64,000 nt of DNA, from NCBI GenBank assembly GCA_964370165.1, contig CAYJIG010000002.1:61443-125442 (forward strand), in the 5' to 3' direction. The stretch comes from JAAYCI01 sp964370165 (lineage in GTDB: Bacteria; Bacillota; Clostridia; Oscillospirales; Ruminococcaceae). The notes under the pieces are model-generated. The model saw only the letters and a program-made list of their open reading frames with translations. It did no database searches and was not told where the DNA came from. Numbering within the stretch: position 1 is the first letter of the stretch; the number at the start of each line of letters is the position of its first letter. Positions 36,139 to 44,878 of the stretch are shown in pieces. Position numbers and translations under genes: made by a program.

Positions 36139-36624
36139 TTATTTGTCTTTAAATACCCATAATTTGTTGAGTAAAAAGTTTAGTGGAACGGTGATACATA
36201 AATTTATGATAGGCGCAATGTTATCTGATATCCCGAGTAGTTGAACCCATACATATAATAATAAAGTGCTTAGTAAAGCGGTCAAGCCATAAGAAACACA
36301 CATGCGATAAAAAGTAGCTGTTTTGGCAAAAATAGTCTTTTTTTGTGTGGAGTTTTCTGATTTGGTTTTAAAAATAAATCGGCTGTTCCAAAAAAATGAA
36401 TTTAGGATACCTACAACCACACCTGCGATATTTGCCAAAAGATAATGAACACCCAGCCATTTAAATATATAATAGACAAAAAGGCTTAGAAGAGTGTTGG
36501 AGACACCGACAATCCCAAAACCTAAAAACTGCCGAAACACCCGCCAAAAATCGGCCGAGTTGGCAATGCCTAAACTTTGCATCGGCCTAGTATGTGCAAA
36601 GCGTGAAAGCAGTTTATTCAGCAT
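36139..36624 (-). CDS. GtrA family flippase-like membrane protein
   Basis: A 161-residue protein with four membrane helices: FLGFGIVGVSNTLLSLFVYYI, LLANIAGVVVGILNSFFWN with the family motif N-S-F-x-W-N, and two more up to residue 150. GtrA proteins are thought to flip undecaprenyl-phosphate-linked sugars to the outer face. It overlaps the dehydratase stop by 11 bases. With the GtrB-like and YfhO-like proteins it makes a three-part glycan-decorating set. Confidence 0.9.
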   Translation of the reverse strand: MLNKLLSRFAHTRPMQSLGIANSADFWRVFRQFLGFGIVGVSNTLLSLFVYYIFKWLGVHYLLANIAGVVVGILNSFFWNSRFIFKTKSENSTQKKTIFAKTATFYRMCVSYGLTALLSTLLLYVWVQLLGISDNIAPIINLCITVPLNFLLNKLWVFKDK

Positions 36625-37663
36625 GTAAGTAGTCCTTTATCTGCATGTCGCTAAAAGCGGCAATATCTTCGCCATGCAACAAGGCTTTTTCCCATGCCAC
36701 GGTTTCTTTTACTGCCATCTCAGAACTGAAACGTGGCCGCCAACCCAGCACACTGCGTGCAAGGCGGGTATCGAGATGTAAAAGGCCTGCCTCGTGTGGG
36801 GCAGAACTAACAGGAATGCTGGATGTATATGAAAGCCCATCTCCCCAAAACTTACAAAAATACTCAGCCAAGCGCGCGGTGGTGATGCAATCACTGTCGG
36901 CGGGGCCTATGTTGTAGCTTGCGGCCAAAGCGGGGTTATCTGCTTGCATACTGCAAAGTAGCAAATAAGCATAAAGTGGCTCCAAGACGTGCTGATATGG
37001 GCGCACAGAGTTTGGGTTGCGCAAAGTGATGTCTTTTTTTGCCAAAGCGGCACGAACACAATCGGGAACAATGCGGTCTACAGCACGGTCACCGCCACCG
37101 ATAACGTTGCCGGCACGTGCCGTTGAAAGAGGTACTTTGCCTTGAAAAAAGCAATCTCTGTATGTGCGGCTAACAAGCTCTGCGCAAGATTTTGAGTTTG
37201 AATAAGGATCATGACCATTTAAAACATCAGTTTCTCTGTAGCCATATATCCATTCGTTGTTTTGGTATACCTTATCGGTGGTGACGTTCAAAATACTTTT
37301 GACAGTGGTACTTTGGCGCACACATTCAAGTAAATTGACAGTACCCATGACGTTTACTTCGTAGGTGTATGCAGGCGCATCATAGCTTTGGCGAACCAGT
37401 GGCTGGGCCGCCATGTGAATTACCACCTCGGGGCGTGCTTCGGCAAATGCTTTTTGTAATGCGCTAGCGTCTCGAATATCACCGTATATGGAATTGATAT
37501 GCGATGAAACGTTCATTTGTTCGAACAAAGGCGCAGAAGGGGGAAGGCTGTATCCCGTGACATTTGCGCCTAAATACAAAAGCAAACGACACATCCAACT
37601 ACCTTTAAATCCGGTGTGGCCTGTTAAAAACACACGTTTGCCACGATACCATTCTAAGTTCAT
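36614..37663 (-). CDS. rfbG: CDP-glucose 4,6-dehydratase
   Basis: A 349-residue SDR enzyme that turns CDP-glucose into CDP-4-keto-6-deoxyglucose. It has the NAD site GHTGFKGSW typical of RfbG, the Tyr-Lys pair in DPYSNSKSCAELV and the RPYQHVLEPL sugar-binding loop. ATG 37663 is chosen because GGAGG is eight bases upstream and the codon overlaps the rfbF stop; the frame is open further. The usual follower rfbH (3-dehydrase) is absent here. Confidence 0.93.
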   Translation of the reverse strand: MNLEWYRGKRVFLTGHTGFKGSWMCRLLLYLGANVTGYSLPPSAPLFEQMNVSSHINSIYGDIRDASALQKAFAEARPEVVIHMAAQPLVRQSYDAPAYTYEVNVMGTVNLLECVRQSTTVKSILNVTTDKVYQNNEWIYGYRETDVLNGHDPYSNSKSCAELVSRTYRDCFFQGKVPLSTARAGNVIGGGDRAVDRIVPDCVRAALAKKDITLRNPNSVRPYQHVLEPLYAYLLLCSMQADNPALAASYNIGPADSDCITTARLAEYFCKFWGDGLSYTSSIPVSSAPHEAGLLHLDTRLARSVLGWRPRFSSEMAVKETVAWEKALLHGEDIAAFSDMQIKDYLHAE

Positions 37664-38433
37664 TCCCATATCCTCCAAGGGGGGGACGTCCGCCACAATT
37701 CCTCAAGTTTTTGCTTGTCACGCTGGGTGTCCATACACTGCCAAAAACCTGTGTGGTTATATGCCATTAGTTGATCTTCGGCGGCAAGGCGCTCCAGCGG
37801 CTCTTTTTCAAATATAGTGGAGTCATCTTCCAAATAGTCAAAAATATTTGGGTTTAAAACCATGAATCCGGCGTTGATATTGTCGCCGTCGGCGTCATTT
37901 TTCTCACGGAATTTATCTACCGTACCGCTTGTGTCAATGTCCAAAACACCAAATCGTTGTGCGGCACGCACCGCAGTCAAAGTAGCGGTTTTACCGTGGT
38001 ATTGATGGAAAGACAAAAGCGCCTGCAAATCTATATCGGACACACCATCTCCGTAAGTAAGCATGAACGGCTGGTTGTCGAGATAAGGTTGTATGCGCTT
38101 TATGCGCCCGCCTGTCATTGTGTTTAGCCCGGTATCCACAAGCGTTACACGCCATTTTTCTGCTGTTGCGTTGTGAATTTGCATCTCGCCGTTATTTTTA
38201 AAGTCAAAAGTCACGTCAGAGTTGTGCAAATAATAATCGGCAAAATACTCTTTGATAAGATATCCTTTATATCCACAACAAATAATGAAATCGTCAAAGC
38301 CTTGCTTTGCATAAAGTTTCATGATATGCCATAAAATAGGCCGCTCGCCAATTTCTATCATAGGCTTTGGTTTTAGGTGACTTTCCTCGGATATACGAGT
38401 GCCAAGTCCACCGGCTAAAAGAACTACTTTCAT
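37660..38433 (-). CDS. rfbF: glucose-1-phosphate cytidylyltransferase
   Basis: A 257-residue nucleotidyltransferase making CDP-glucose from CTP and glucose-1-phosphate. Motifs: the nucleotide loop VVLLAGGLGTRISEESHLKP, MIEIGERPILWHIMK, TYGDGVSDID and the C-terminal FWQCMDTQRDK. Length equals RfbF (about 257). ATG 38433 is used, with GGAG 11 bases upstream. It is first in the ten-gene sugar operon; a 12-bp palindrome lies about 95 bases upstream. Confidence 0.94.
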   Translation of the reverse strand: MKVVLLAGGLGTRISEESHLKPKPMIEIGERPILWHIMKLYAKQGFDDFIICCGYKGYLIKEYFADYYLHNSDVTFDFKNNGEMQIHNATAEKWRVTLVDTGLNTMTGGRIKRIQPYLDNQPFMLTYGDGVSDIDLQALLSFHQYHGKTATLTAVRAAQRFGVLDIDTSGTVDKFREKNDADGDNINAGFMVLNPNIFDYLEDDSTIFEKEPLERLAAEDQLMAYNHTGFWQCMDTQRDKQKLEELWRTSPPWRIWE

Positions 38434-38526
38434 TTTATAGTACACTCCTTGTTTTTACCAATGTTTACAAGCGAAAACATGGTGGATAAAAGGTGAAATT
38501 ACAAGATATACGATGGAATATCATAG

Positions 38527-38538
38527 ACAATTAATTGT
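38527..38538. promoter_or_regulatory. 12-bp perfect palindrome upstream of rfbF
   Basis: ACAATTAATTGT, about 95 bases before the rfbF start on the minus strand; a possible operator for the sugar operon. No regulator gene is adjacent. Confidence 0.3.
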
Positions 38539-38710
38539 ATCAAATGTCGCATATTTTTTCAAGCCAAATGAAGGTATTAATATGTAGCTATAAAATTGGG
38601 TGGTTTAAGCAAAAAGTGTCAAAAATGGAAATGTTCCATAAAAAAACTTATCAAATGTGAACTAATTTTTAAATATTAGAAGAAAGATTTCGGTAAATAG
38701 ATAAACTCTA

Positions 38711-38738
38711 TTGACAAGTTTATACAAAGGAGTATGAT
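38711..38738 (+). promoter_or_regulatory. sigma-A promoter of the ATP synthase operon
   Basis: Consensus TTGACA (38711-38716) and TATGAT (38733-38738) with a 16-base spacer, 46 bases before the atpI-like gene. Confidence 0.6.
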
Positions 38739-38783
38739 AAGGATAAACTAGCATAAAAATGGTTTAATAAGGGAGAAAATGCT

Positions 38784-39164
38784 ATGGTGCTTGTGAGATT
38801 TTTAACAAAGCCTGTGGCGATAGTAGCAGTGGTGCTGGCAGTATTTGCCGGCATATATTGGTGTGATGTGTTATTGGTACTTGGTATAGGGGTAGGAGCT
38901 TTTGTAGGAGTGTATAAAATACGCCTGTTTTCGATTTTATTTACAGTGGCTGTGTCGGGAAAACGGCCCAGCTTACTTGGTTTGTTGGCTCAAATGAGTG
39001 TGCAGACGATGGCGTTTTTGCTGCTTGTTGTGACGGCACTTTTAGATACATCACTATTTTATGGTGCTACAATAGGGATTTTGATTATTCCGCTTGTGAT
39101 TTGCATAAATGGAATTAGTGAAAAATGCGGTCTTTCTCACAATCGGTGGGGCGAGCAGTCTTGA
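38784..39164 (+). CDS. AtpI-like small membrane protein
   Basis: A 126-residue protein with four predicted membrane helices (about 10-27, 28-45, 70-90 and 92-112). It heads the ATP synthase operon, the place of atpI, whose product helps assemble the c ring or carry magnesium. Sequence likeness to AtpI is weak by eye, so the call rests on position, size and topology. A 169-base gap without visible features separates it from atpB. Confidence 0.6.
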   Translation: MVLVRFLTKPVAIVAVVLAVFAGIYWCDVLLVLGIGVGAFVGVYKIRLFSILFTVAVSGKRPSLLGLLAQMSVQTMAFLLLVVTALLDTSLFYGATIGILIIPLVICINGISEKCGLSHNRWGEQS

Positions 39165-39333
39165 TATAATGAACTATGATGTGTGATATTTTTTGCAAAA
39201 TTGCTGATGATAATGTGTGCTGACTTAAAGTGACAAACAATACCATCAAGTAAGTGAATAATATATAGTATAAATGCTAACCAGTCTTTGAAAATGAAAA
39301 ATGCATACAAATGCATATAAAGGGGGAAAGTGC

Positions 39334-40083
39334 GTGGATTCGATAATCAGCCCACATGTGTATAGTACCATTACACTGTTTGGGATGGAAATACCGTTTA
39401 TCACTGACGCGGTTATCACCACATGGATAGTCATGGCGGTTATTATGGTGGGGGTATTGCTGTTGACACGTAAGCTTGAGACAGTTCCCAAAGGCCCGCA
39501 AAAAGTGGTGGAAGTATTGGTGGAAACAGTCAACAACCTGGCCAGAACCCAAATTGGTGAAAAGCACTGGCGAACATTTGCTCCGTATCTTGGCACAATG
39601 CTTATTTTTCTTGCAGTGGCCAATACAGTAGCGTTGTTCAACATCATTCCAACGGGAGAGTTTTTCTCTTTGTTTTCTGACAGCGTTTTTTGGGAAGAGT
39701 TTTCATACAGTTTGCATGCGCCCACAAAGAACTTTAACGTCACTTTATGCATGGCGCTAATGACAGTGGGCATTACATTATGGGCGGAAATTCGCTTTAA
39801 AGGTTTGCGTGCGTTTGGACGTGGGTTTTATAAACCTACACCGATATCCGGATTTGTGAAGGTATTGGATGTGGTGGTGCGGCCGTTGTCGCTGTGTTTG
39901 CGTCTTTTCGGAAACATGATGGGTGCGGCTATTGTTATGACTTTGATGTATAACATGCTTCCCATTATAGTGCCTGCGGTGGTGGGTATTTATTTCGAGA
40001 TTTTCGACGGTCTTTTGCAAGCGTATGTGTTTGTGTTTTTAAGTACTATTTATATTGCAGAGGCTGTGGAAGAAGAGCATTAA
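39334..40083 (+). CDS. atpB: ATP synthase F0 subunit a
   Basis: A 249-residue membrane protein forming the proton half-channels beside the c ring. The essential Arg is R190 in LSLCLRLFGNMMG; the last helices (QAYVFVFLSTIYIAEAVEEEH) match the family. The start is GTG 39334 because GGGGG lies six to seven bases upstream; an in-frame ATG at 39301 has no RBS. About five or six membrane helices. First structural gene of the operon. Confidence 0.94.
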   Translation: MDSIISPHVYSTITLFGMEIPFITDAVITTWIVMAVIMVGVLLLTRKLETVPKGPQKVVEVLVETVNNLARTQIGEKHWRTFAPYLGTMLIFLAVANTVALFNIIPTGEFFSLFSDSVFWEEFSYSLHAPTKNFNVTLCMALMTVGITLWAEIRFKGLRAFGRGFYKPTPISGFVKVLDVVVRPLSLCLRLFGNMMGAAIVMTLMYNMLPIIVPAVVGIYFEIFDGLLQAYVFVFLSTIYIAEAVEEEH

Positions 40084-40156
40084 TTAACGTTAAAAATATC
40101 AAAAAAGTTATCAACATGCCGATAAAACATGTAAAAGAATATTAGGAGGTACAACA

Positions 40157-40384
40157 ATGGAATCTATAGCTATAGCTGCTGCAATAGCAGTGCTTGCAGG
40201 TGCAGGCGCAGGAATTGGTATCGGGTTTGCCACAGGTAAGGCCACCGAAAGTATTGCTCGTCAGCCGGAAGCTTCGGGTAAAATCACATCGACAATGGTT
40301 TTGGGCGCCGCTTTGGCCGAAGCCACAGCTATTTACGGGTTTGTTATTGCTTTGATTATCTTATTGGTAGTGGGAGCAGGCTAA
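40157..40384 (+). CDS. atpE: ATP synthase F0 subunit c
   Basis: A 75-residue hairpin of two helices joined by the loop ARQPEA. The ion-carrying carboxylate is E55 in AEATAIYGFVIAL. Sodium-type rings carry Gln in helix 1 (GxGQG) and Ser after the Glu; here these are I22 (GIGIGF) and A56, so proton coupling is likely. The glycine-rich helix 1 (AGAGAGIGIG) is normal. AGGAGG precedes the ATG. Confidence 0.95.
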   Translation: MESIAIAAAIAVLAGAGAGIGIGFATGKATESIARQPEASGKITSTMVLGAALAEATAIYGFVIALIILLVVGAG

Positions 40385-40448
40385 GCATAGAAATTGTTCT
40401 TGCGATGAATTAATACGATAAATTGCCGAAAAGGAAGGCGAGAAGGCT

Positions 40449-40817
40449 ATGCTGGATATTGATTTGACATTTTTATGGACGGCTGTTAACTTACTTGTTT
40501 TATTTTTGTTTTTACGCAAGTTTTTGTTTAACAAAGTCACAAAGTTTATGGATGAAAGAGCGGAGAAAATTGCCGCTGATATAGAAAAAGGGCAAAAGAT
40601 CCAAACCGAGGGTGAGGCATATGCTAAGGAGCAAAAAGAGCTTCTGAAACAAGCCTCACAAGAACACTCGCGCCTGCTTGAAGATGCACGTAAGCGTGCA
40701 AATGCGCAATATGACCAAACCATAAAAGAAGCGCGCGAGGCAGCAGCTTCAATTGTGTCCAGGGCTGAAATTCGTGCAAAAAACAAAGAGGTCGAGAGCT
40801 CTTCTGTGGACAATTAG
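40449..40817 (+). CDS. atpF: ATP synthase F0 subunit b, shortened at the C-terminus
   Basis: A 122-residue protein, against about 160-170 for the family. It has the N-terminal membrane helix (LTFLWTAVNLLVLFLFL), the RKFLFNKV junction and the charged helix up to about AEIRAKNKE. The final 40-45 residues, which normally form the dimer end and bind delta, are missing; the protein ends with VESSSVDN. Other frames after the stop show nothing like the lost part, so a simple frameshift is unlikely. The gene after it is atpA; atpH (delta) is not there. Confidence 0.9.
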   Translation: MLDIDLTFLWTAVNLLVLFLFLRKFLFNKVTKFMDERAEKIAADIEKGQKIQTEGEAYAKEQKELLKQASQEHSRLLEDARKRANAQYDQTIKEAREAAASIVSRAEIRAKNKEVESSSVDN

Positions 40818-40917
40818 CTGAAAATTTTACCATGGGTAAAACAAAAGCACAGCAGATAAATTTGCCGAAATAGGCGGGTTCGGATTACTCCTTGACGGCT
40901 AAACGGGAAGTGACTGT
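40818..40917. other. gap where atpH would be expected
   Basis: Only 100 bases separate atpF and atpA. A delta subunit needs about 540. None of the three forward frames gives a stretch recalling delta; the longest one, in another frame after the b stop, is short and unlike it. The atpA RBS (GGGAAG-like) is at its end. Confidence 0.75.
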
Positions 40918-42408
40918 ATGGCAGAAAACATAAAAGATATGCAGGGTATACCGGAAAATATTGCCGATGCACCCGCTATGGGTGTGGTGATTTCATCCGG
41001 CGATGGAGTGGTGCGCATTTCCGGACTACGCAATTGCATGAGCGAAGAGCTGTTGCGCTTTGAAAACGGTGTATACGGAATGGCCATGAACCTCGAAAAA
41101 GACAATGTGGGCTGCGTGTTGCTAGATGGTGAGCAGTCGGTGTCTGAGGGCATGAAAGTATACGGCATGGAAAGAACTGTGTCTGTGCCGGTGGGCATGG
41201 GTCTTTTGGGTCGCGTAGTGGATCCGCTAGGTCGTCCACTTGACGGCATGGGCCCGATTGAGTCTGAGGGATACAGGCCGGTAGAGTTTGCAGCACCTAC
41301 AGTAAACCAGCGCCGTAGCGTGGATAAGCCGATGGAAACCGGAATAATGGCTATTGATTCCATGGTTCCGATAGGCCGCGGCCAACGTGAACTTATTGTA
41401 GGCGACAAACAAACAGGAAAAACTTCGATTGCGATAGATACCATCTTGAACCAAAAAGGCAAAGATGTTATGTGTATTTATGTGGCCATAGGCCAAAAGA
41501 TATCCACTGTGGTGTCGCTGATGCACACTCTTGAGAGATTTAGAGCAATTGATTATACAACTATTGTTACCAGTAGTGCGTCGGATGCGGCCAGTTTGCA
41601 ATATTTGGCTCCATATTCCGGGTGTGCTATGGCGGAACATTTTATGTATCATCATAAAAAAGATGTACTTATTGTGTATGATGACTTATCAAAACATGCG
41701 GTGGCATATCGTGCTATCAGCTTGTTAATGCGTCGCCCACCGGGTCGTGAAGCGTTTCCCGGAGACGTGTTTTATTTACATAGTCGTCTTTTGGAGCGTG
41801 CAGCTAGGCTGTCTGATGATTTAGGCGGTGGCTCTATTACGGCATTACCGATTGTAGAGACGCAGGCAGGCGACTTTTCGGCATATGTGCCTACAAACGT
41901 GGTTTCTATCACCGATGGTCAAATTTATCTGCAAAGTGATTTGTTTTTTGCAGGCCAGCGCCCAGCTATAAACGTGGGTATTTCGGTGTCTCGTGTGGGC
42001 AGTGCTGCTCAGACAAAATCTATGCGGAGAGTGGCAGGTTCGTTGCGTATGAATCTAGCGCAATATCGTGACTTGCAAGTGTTCGCTCAGTTTGGCTCGG
42101 ATCTTGACCAAACCACAAGAGATAAACTTCTTCAAGGCGAGCGTATTGTGGAGATAATAAAACAACCACTGCACGCACCGATGGAAATGGAAAATCAAGT
42201 AATGTTGCTATTATTGGCGACAGGAAACTTGCTGATGAAAATACCGGTAGAAGATGTGAAACGCTTTAAAGATGAGTTCTTGGACTATATGTGCGATGAA
42301 CATCAAGAGGTGTTGTGTAATATTCGTGATACCGGTATGTTAAGTGAAGAAGATGAAAGTTTTATCAGAAAAACAGCAGAAAAATATATAGATATGTTTT
42401 TAGGATAA
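40918..42408 (+). CDS. atpA: ATP synthase F1 subunit alpha
   Basis: A 496-residue non-catalytic nucleotide-binding subunit. P-loop GDKQTGKTSIA, the YDDLSKHA segment, RPPGREAFPGDVFY and the arginine finger in VGISVSRVGSAAQ are all present. The first 21 residues before GVVISSGDG are MAENIKDMQ... and lack the amphipathic helix (EEISxxIxxxI type) by which alpha normally holds delta. This fits the missing delta gene. The rest of the protein has normal length. Confidence 0.96.
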   Translation: MAENIKDMQGIPENIADAPAMGVVISSGDGVVRISGLRNCMSEELLRFENGVYGMAMNLEKDNVGCVLLDGEQSVSEGMKVYGMERTVSVPVGMGLLGRVVDPLGRPLDGMGPIESEGYRPVEFAAPTVNQRRSVDKPMETGIMAIDSMVPIGRGQRELIVGDKQTGKTSIAIDTILNQKGKDVMCIYVAIGQKISTVVSLMHTLERFRAIDYTTIVTSSASDAASLQYLAPYSGCAMAEHFMYHHKKDVLIVYDDLSKHAVAYRAISLLMRRPPGREAFPGDVFYLHSRLLERAARLSDDLGGGSITALPIVETQAGDFSAYVPTNVVSITDGQIYLQSDLFFAGQRPAINVGISVSRVGSAAQTKSMRRVAGSLRMNLAQYRDLQVFAQFGSDLDQTTRDKLLQGERIVEIIKQPLHAPMEMENQVMLLLLATGNLLMKIPVEDVKRFKDEFLDYMCDEHQEVLCNIRDTGMLSEEDESFIRKTAEKYIDMFLG

Positions 42409-42454
42409 AATCGCCATATATTGGCGGTACATAGCGATATTATCGGAGGAACAC

Positions 42455-43336
42455 ATGGCGAATTTACATGAAGTTAAGGAACACATCGGAAGTGTGAATA
42501 ATACAAAAAAAATCACTCGTGCGATGTATTTGATTTCCGCTTCTAAATCGCAAAAAGCAAAAAGTCAGCTGGCCGATACTTTGCCATATTTTCAGCATAT
42601 TATCTTGACAATGCGTGAAATTTTAGCAAGTCCCGATGAAATCAGTACTCCTTTTATCCGCCATGATAACCAACGCAAGGAAACCCAGCATTTACCAAAT
42701 TTATTTTTGGTGATGGGTGCAGACAAGGGCATGGCCGGCGGATATATGCATAATATCATCGAAATGCTCGAAAAACATGCCAATGTAGAAAAAGACGAAG
42801 TGTTGGTGGCAGGGTATATCGGGCGCAGTAAAATCCGAAAACTGGGCTATAAGATGGACGAAAGTTTTCAATATCGTGTGATGAACCCGGATATTTATCG
42901 TGCACGTGAAATGGCAGAACTGGTGGTGGAAAAACACTTGTCGGGTCAGTATCATGGCATTTATCTTATTTACACAGAGATGTTGTCTTCTATGCGTCAA
43001 GACCCGCATATTTTGCCACTGCTACCGCTGGATTTGCGGCCTTTGGTGAATGAAACCAGCCAAAAGTATACAGGCGAGCAGATAGATTATATACCCAGTG
43101 CGGTAGAAGTGTTTGATCTGCTTGTGCCATATTACCTGAAAGGTATATTATATGGTGCGCTGGTGGAAGCATTTGCCAGTGAGCTGCAAGCTAGGATGAT
43201 GGCCATGGATAACGCCAACAAAACAGCAGACGAGACTATATCACGGCTGAGTATTGACTATAATCAGGCGCGTCAAGGCAAAATCACACAGGAATTGACA
43301 GAGATTGTGGCAGGCATCCCAGAGCAACATATTTAA
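42455..43336 (+). CDS. atpG: ATP synthase F1 subunit gamma
   Basis: A 293-residue central-stalk subunit. The two coiled-coil ends are recognisable: SVNNTKKITRAMYLISASK at the N-terminus and LQARMMAMDNANKTADETIS with NQARQGKITQELTEI at the C-terminus. The middle is divergent, with GADKGMAGGYMHN in the place of the common SDRGLxGGxN. It rotates in the alpha-beta ring, driven by the c ring. GGAGG precedes the ATG. Confidence 0.93.
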   Translation: MANLHEVKEHIGSVNNTKKITRAMYLISASKSQKAKSQLADTLPYFQHIILTMREILASPDEISTPFIRHDNQRKETQHLPNLFLVMGADKGMAGGYMHNIIEMLEKHANVEKDEVLVAGYIGRSKIRKLGYKMDESFQYRVMNPDIYRAREMAELVVEKHLSGQYHGIYLIYTEMLSSMRQDPHILPLLPLDLRPLVNETSQKYTGEQIDYIPSAVEVFDLLVPYYLKGILYGALVEAFASELQARMMAMDNANKTADETISRLSIDYNQARQGKITQELTEIVAGIPEQHI

Positions 43337-43428
43337 TATGTAGCGATGAAAATTAGAGTATAATTCCTTTATATAATAACTAAGAAAACATGGGCCGGCA
43401 GTAAACGGCGCAAAGAGGATGGTGGAAG

Positions 43429-44820
43429 ATGGCTAAAGGCAAAATCAGCCAGGTGATAGGTCCTGTTGTGGACGTGCAGTTTGAAGAAGGATATGTGCCG
43501 GGGATTTATCACGCATTATCGATACAAACCGGGGGTGAGCCCGTGGTGTGTGAAGTGATGCAACATCTTGGCGGGCATGTGGTGCGCTGTGTGGCAATGG
43601 GCCCCACCGGTGGCTTGCGACGTGACATGGAGGTAGAAGATACCGGAGATGTTATCACTGTGCCTGTGGGCGAAGAGCTTTTAGCACGTGTTGTGAATGT
43701 TTTAGGTCAGCCACTTGATGATAAAGGTGAGATAGGTGCATCACACTTCAGACCAATTCATAGAAAGCCACCTAAATTTGATGAGCAGCTACCTGCCACA
43801 GAAATACTGGAGACAGGTATTAAGGTGGTTGATTTGTTAGCGCCGTATCCAAAAGGCGGCAAAATAGGCTTGTTTGGTGGTGCAGGTGTAGGAAAAACTG
43901 TACTTATATTAGAGCTTATCCGTAACATGGCCATGGAACGTGGCGGTTACTCGGTTTTTGCCGGTGTGGGTGAACGCTCACGTGAAGGCAATGACTTGAT
44001 AAGCGAAATGAACGAAAGCGGTGTTATTGAAAAAACTGCTCTTGTTTTCGGACAAATGAACGAGCCACCGGGTGCACGTATGCGTGTTGGCATGACCGGC
44101 CTTACCATGGCAGAGTACTTCAGGGACGATGTAGGCCAAGATGTATTGTTTTTTATTGATAATATTTTCCGCTACATTCAAGCCGGTAGCGAGGTGTCTG
44201 CTTTGCTGGGACGCATCCCGTCGGCGGTGGGATATCAGCTTAGTTTGGCAAATGAAATGGGCGCGCTTCAAGACCGTATTGTGTCTACCACAAAGGGGTC
44301 TATCACCAGTGTGCAGGCAGTATATGTGCCGGCGGATGACTTGACCGACCCTGCACCCGCCACTACATTTGCTCATTTGGACGCAACCACGGTGCTTAGC
44401 CGTCGTATTGTGGAAAGTGGCATTTATCCTGCGGTGGATCCACTGGAGTCGACTTCACGTATATTAGCGCCGGAAATTGTGGGCGAGGAACACTATCAAG
44501 TGGCTCAAAAAGTGAAAGAAATTTTACAGCGATATCATGAACTTCAGGATATTATTGCTATTTTAGGCATGGATGACTTGACCGATAGTGACAAGCAAAT
44601 TGTGTATCGTGCACGTAAAATAGAGCGGTTTTTATCACAGCCATTTTATGTGGCAGAAACTTTCAGTTCATACCAAGGCAAGCATGTGCCAATAGAAGAA
44701 ACTATCCGTGGATTTAAAGAAATTGTCACAGGAAAAATGGACGATATATCTGAAGCACACTTCTATATGAAGGGTGGCATTGACGAGGTATATGAGAGCG
44801 CAAGACAAGAAAAAGAGTAA
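43429..44820 (+). CDS. atpD: ATP synthase F1 subunit beta
   Basis: A 463-residue catalytic subunit. P-loop GGAGVGKTV, GERSREGNDL with the catalytic Glu, LFFIDNIFRYIQAGSEVSALLGRIPSAVGYQ (shown here only as a region), and the lever sequence MDDLTDSDK in the place of DELSEED. It is highly conserved and full length. A 92-base gap lies upstream, with GAGGATGGTGG near the ATG. Confidence 0.97.
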   Translation: MAKGKISQVIGPVVDVQFEEGYVPGIYHALSIQTGGEPVVCEVMQHLGGHVVRCVAMGPTGGLRRDMEVEDTGDVITVPVGEELLARVVNVLGQPLDDKGEIGASHFRPIHRKPPKFDEQLPATEILETGIKVVDLLAPYPKGGKIGLFGGAGVGKTVLILELIRNMAMERGGYSVFAGVGERSREGNDLISEMNESGVIEKTALVFGQMNEPPGARMRVGMTGLTMAEYFRDDVGQDVLFFIDNIFRYIQAGSEVSALLGRIPSAVGYQLSLANEMGALQDRIVSTTKGSITSVQAVYVPADDLTDPAPATTFAHLDATTVLSRRIVESGIYPAVDPLESTSRILAPEIVGEEHYQVAQKVKEILQRYHELQDIIAILGMDDLTDSDKQIVYRARKIERFLSQPFYVAETFSSYQGKHVPIEETIRGFKEIVTGKMDDISEAHFYMKGGIDEVYESARQEKE

Positions 44821-44878
44821 AATGATATCTTTTGTCAGCAGAGTGATGAACATTAGACAGGTAAAATAGGAGGCAGCA

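Larger units (their letters stand above)
38446..38783. other. divergent intergenic region, sugar operon and ATP synthase operon
   Basis: 338 bases without a gene. It carries the ATP synthase promoter at 38711-38738 and a perfect palindrome at 38527-38538. I could not fix a convincing promoter for the sugar operon. Confidence 0.6.

Noticed and set aside
40818..40917. Possible delta subunit fragment in a shifted frame
   Set aside because: The alternative frames are short and show none of the delta C-terminal pattern, so no pseudogene can be supported.
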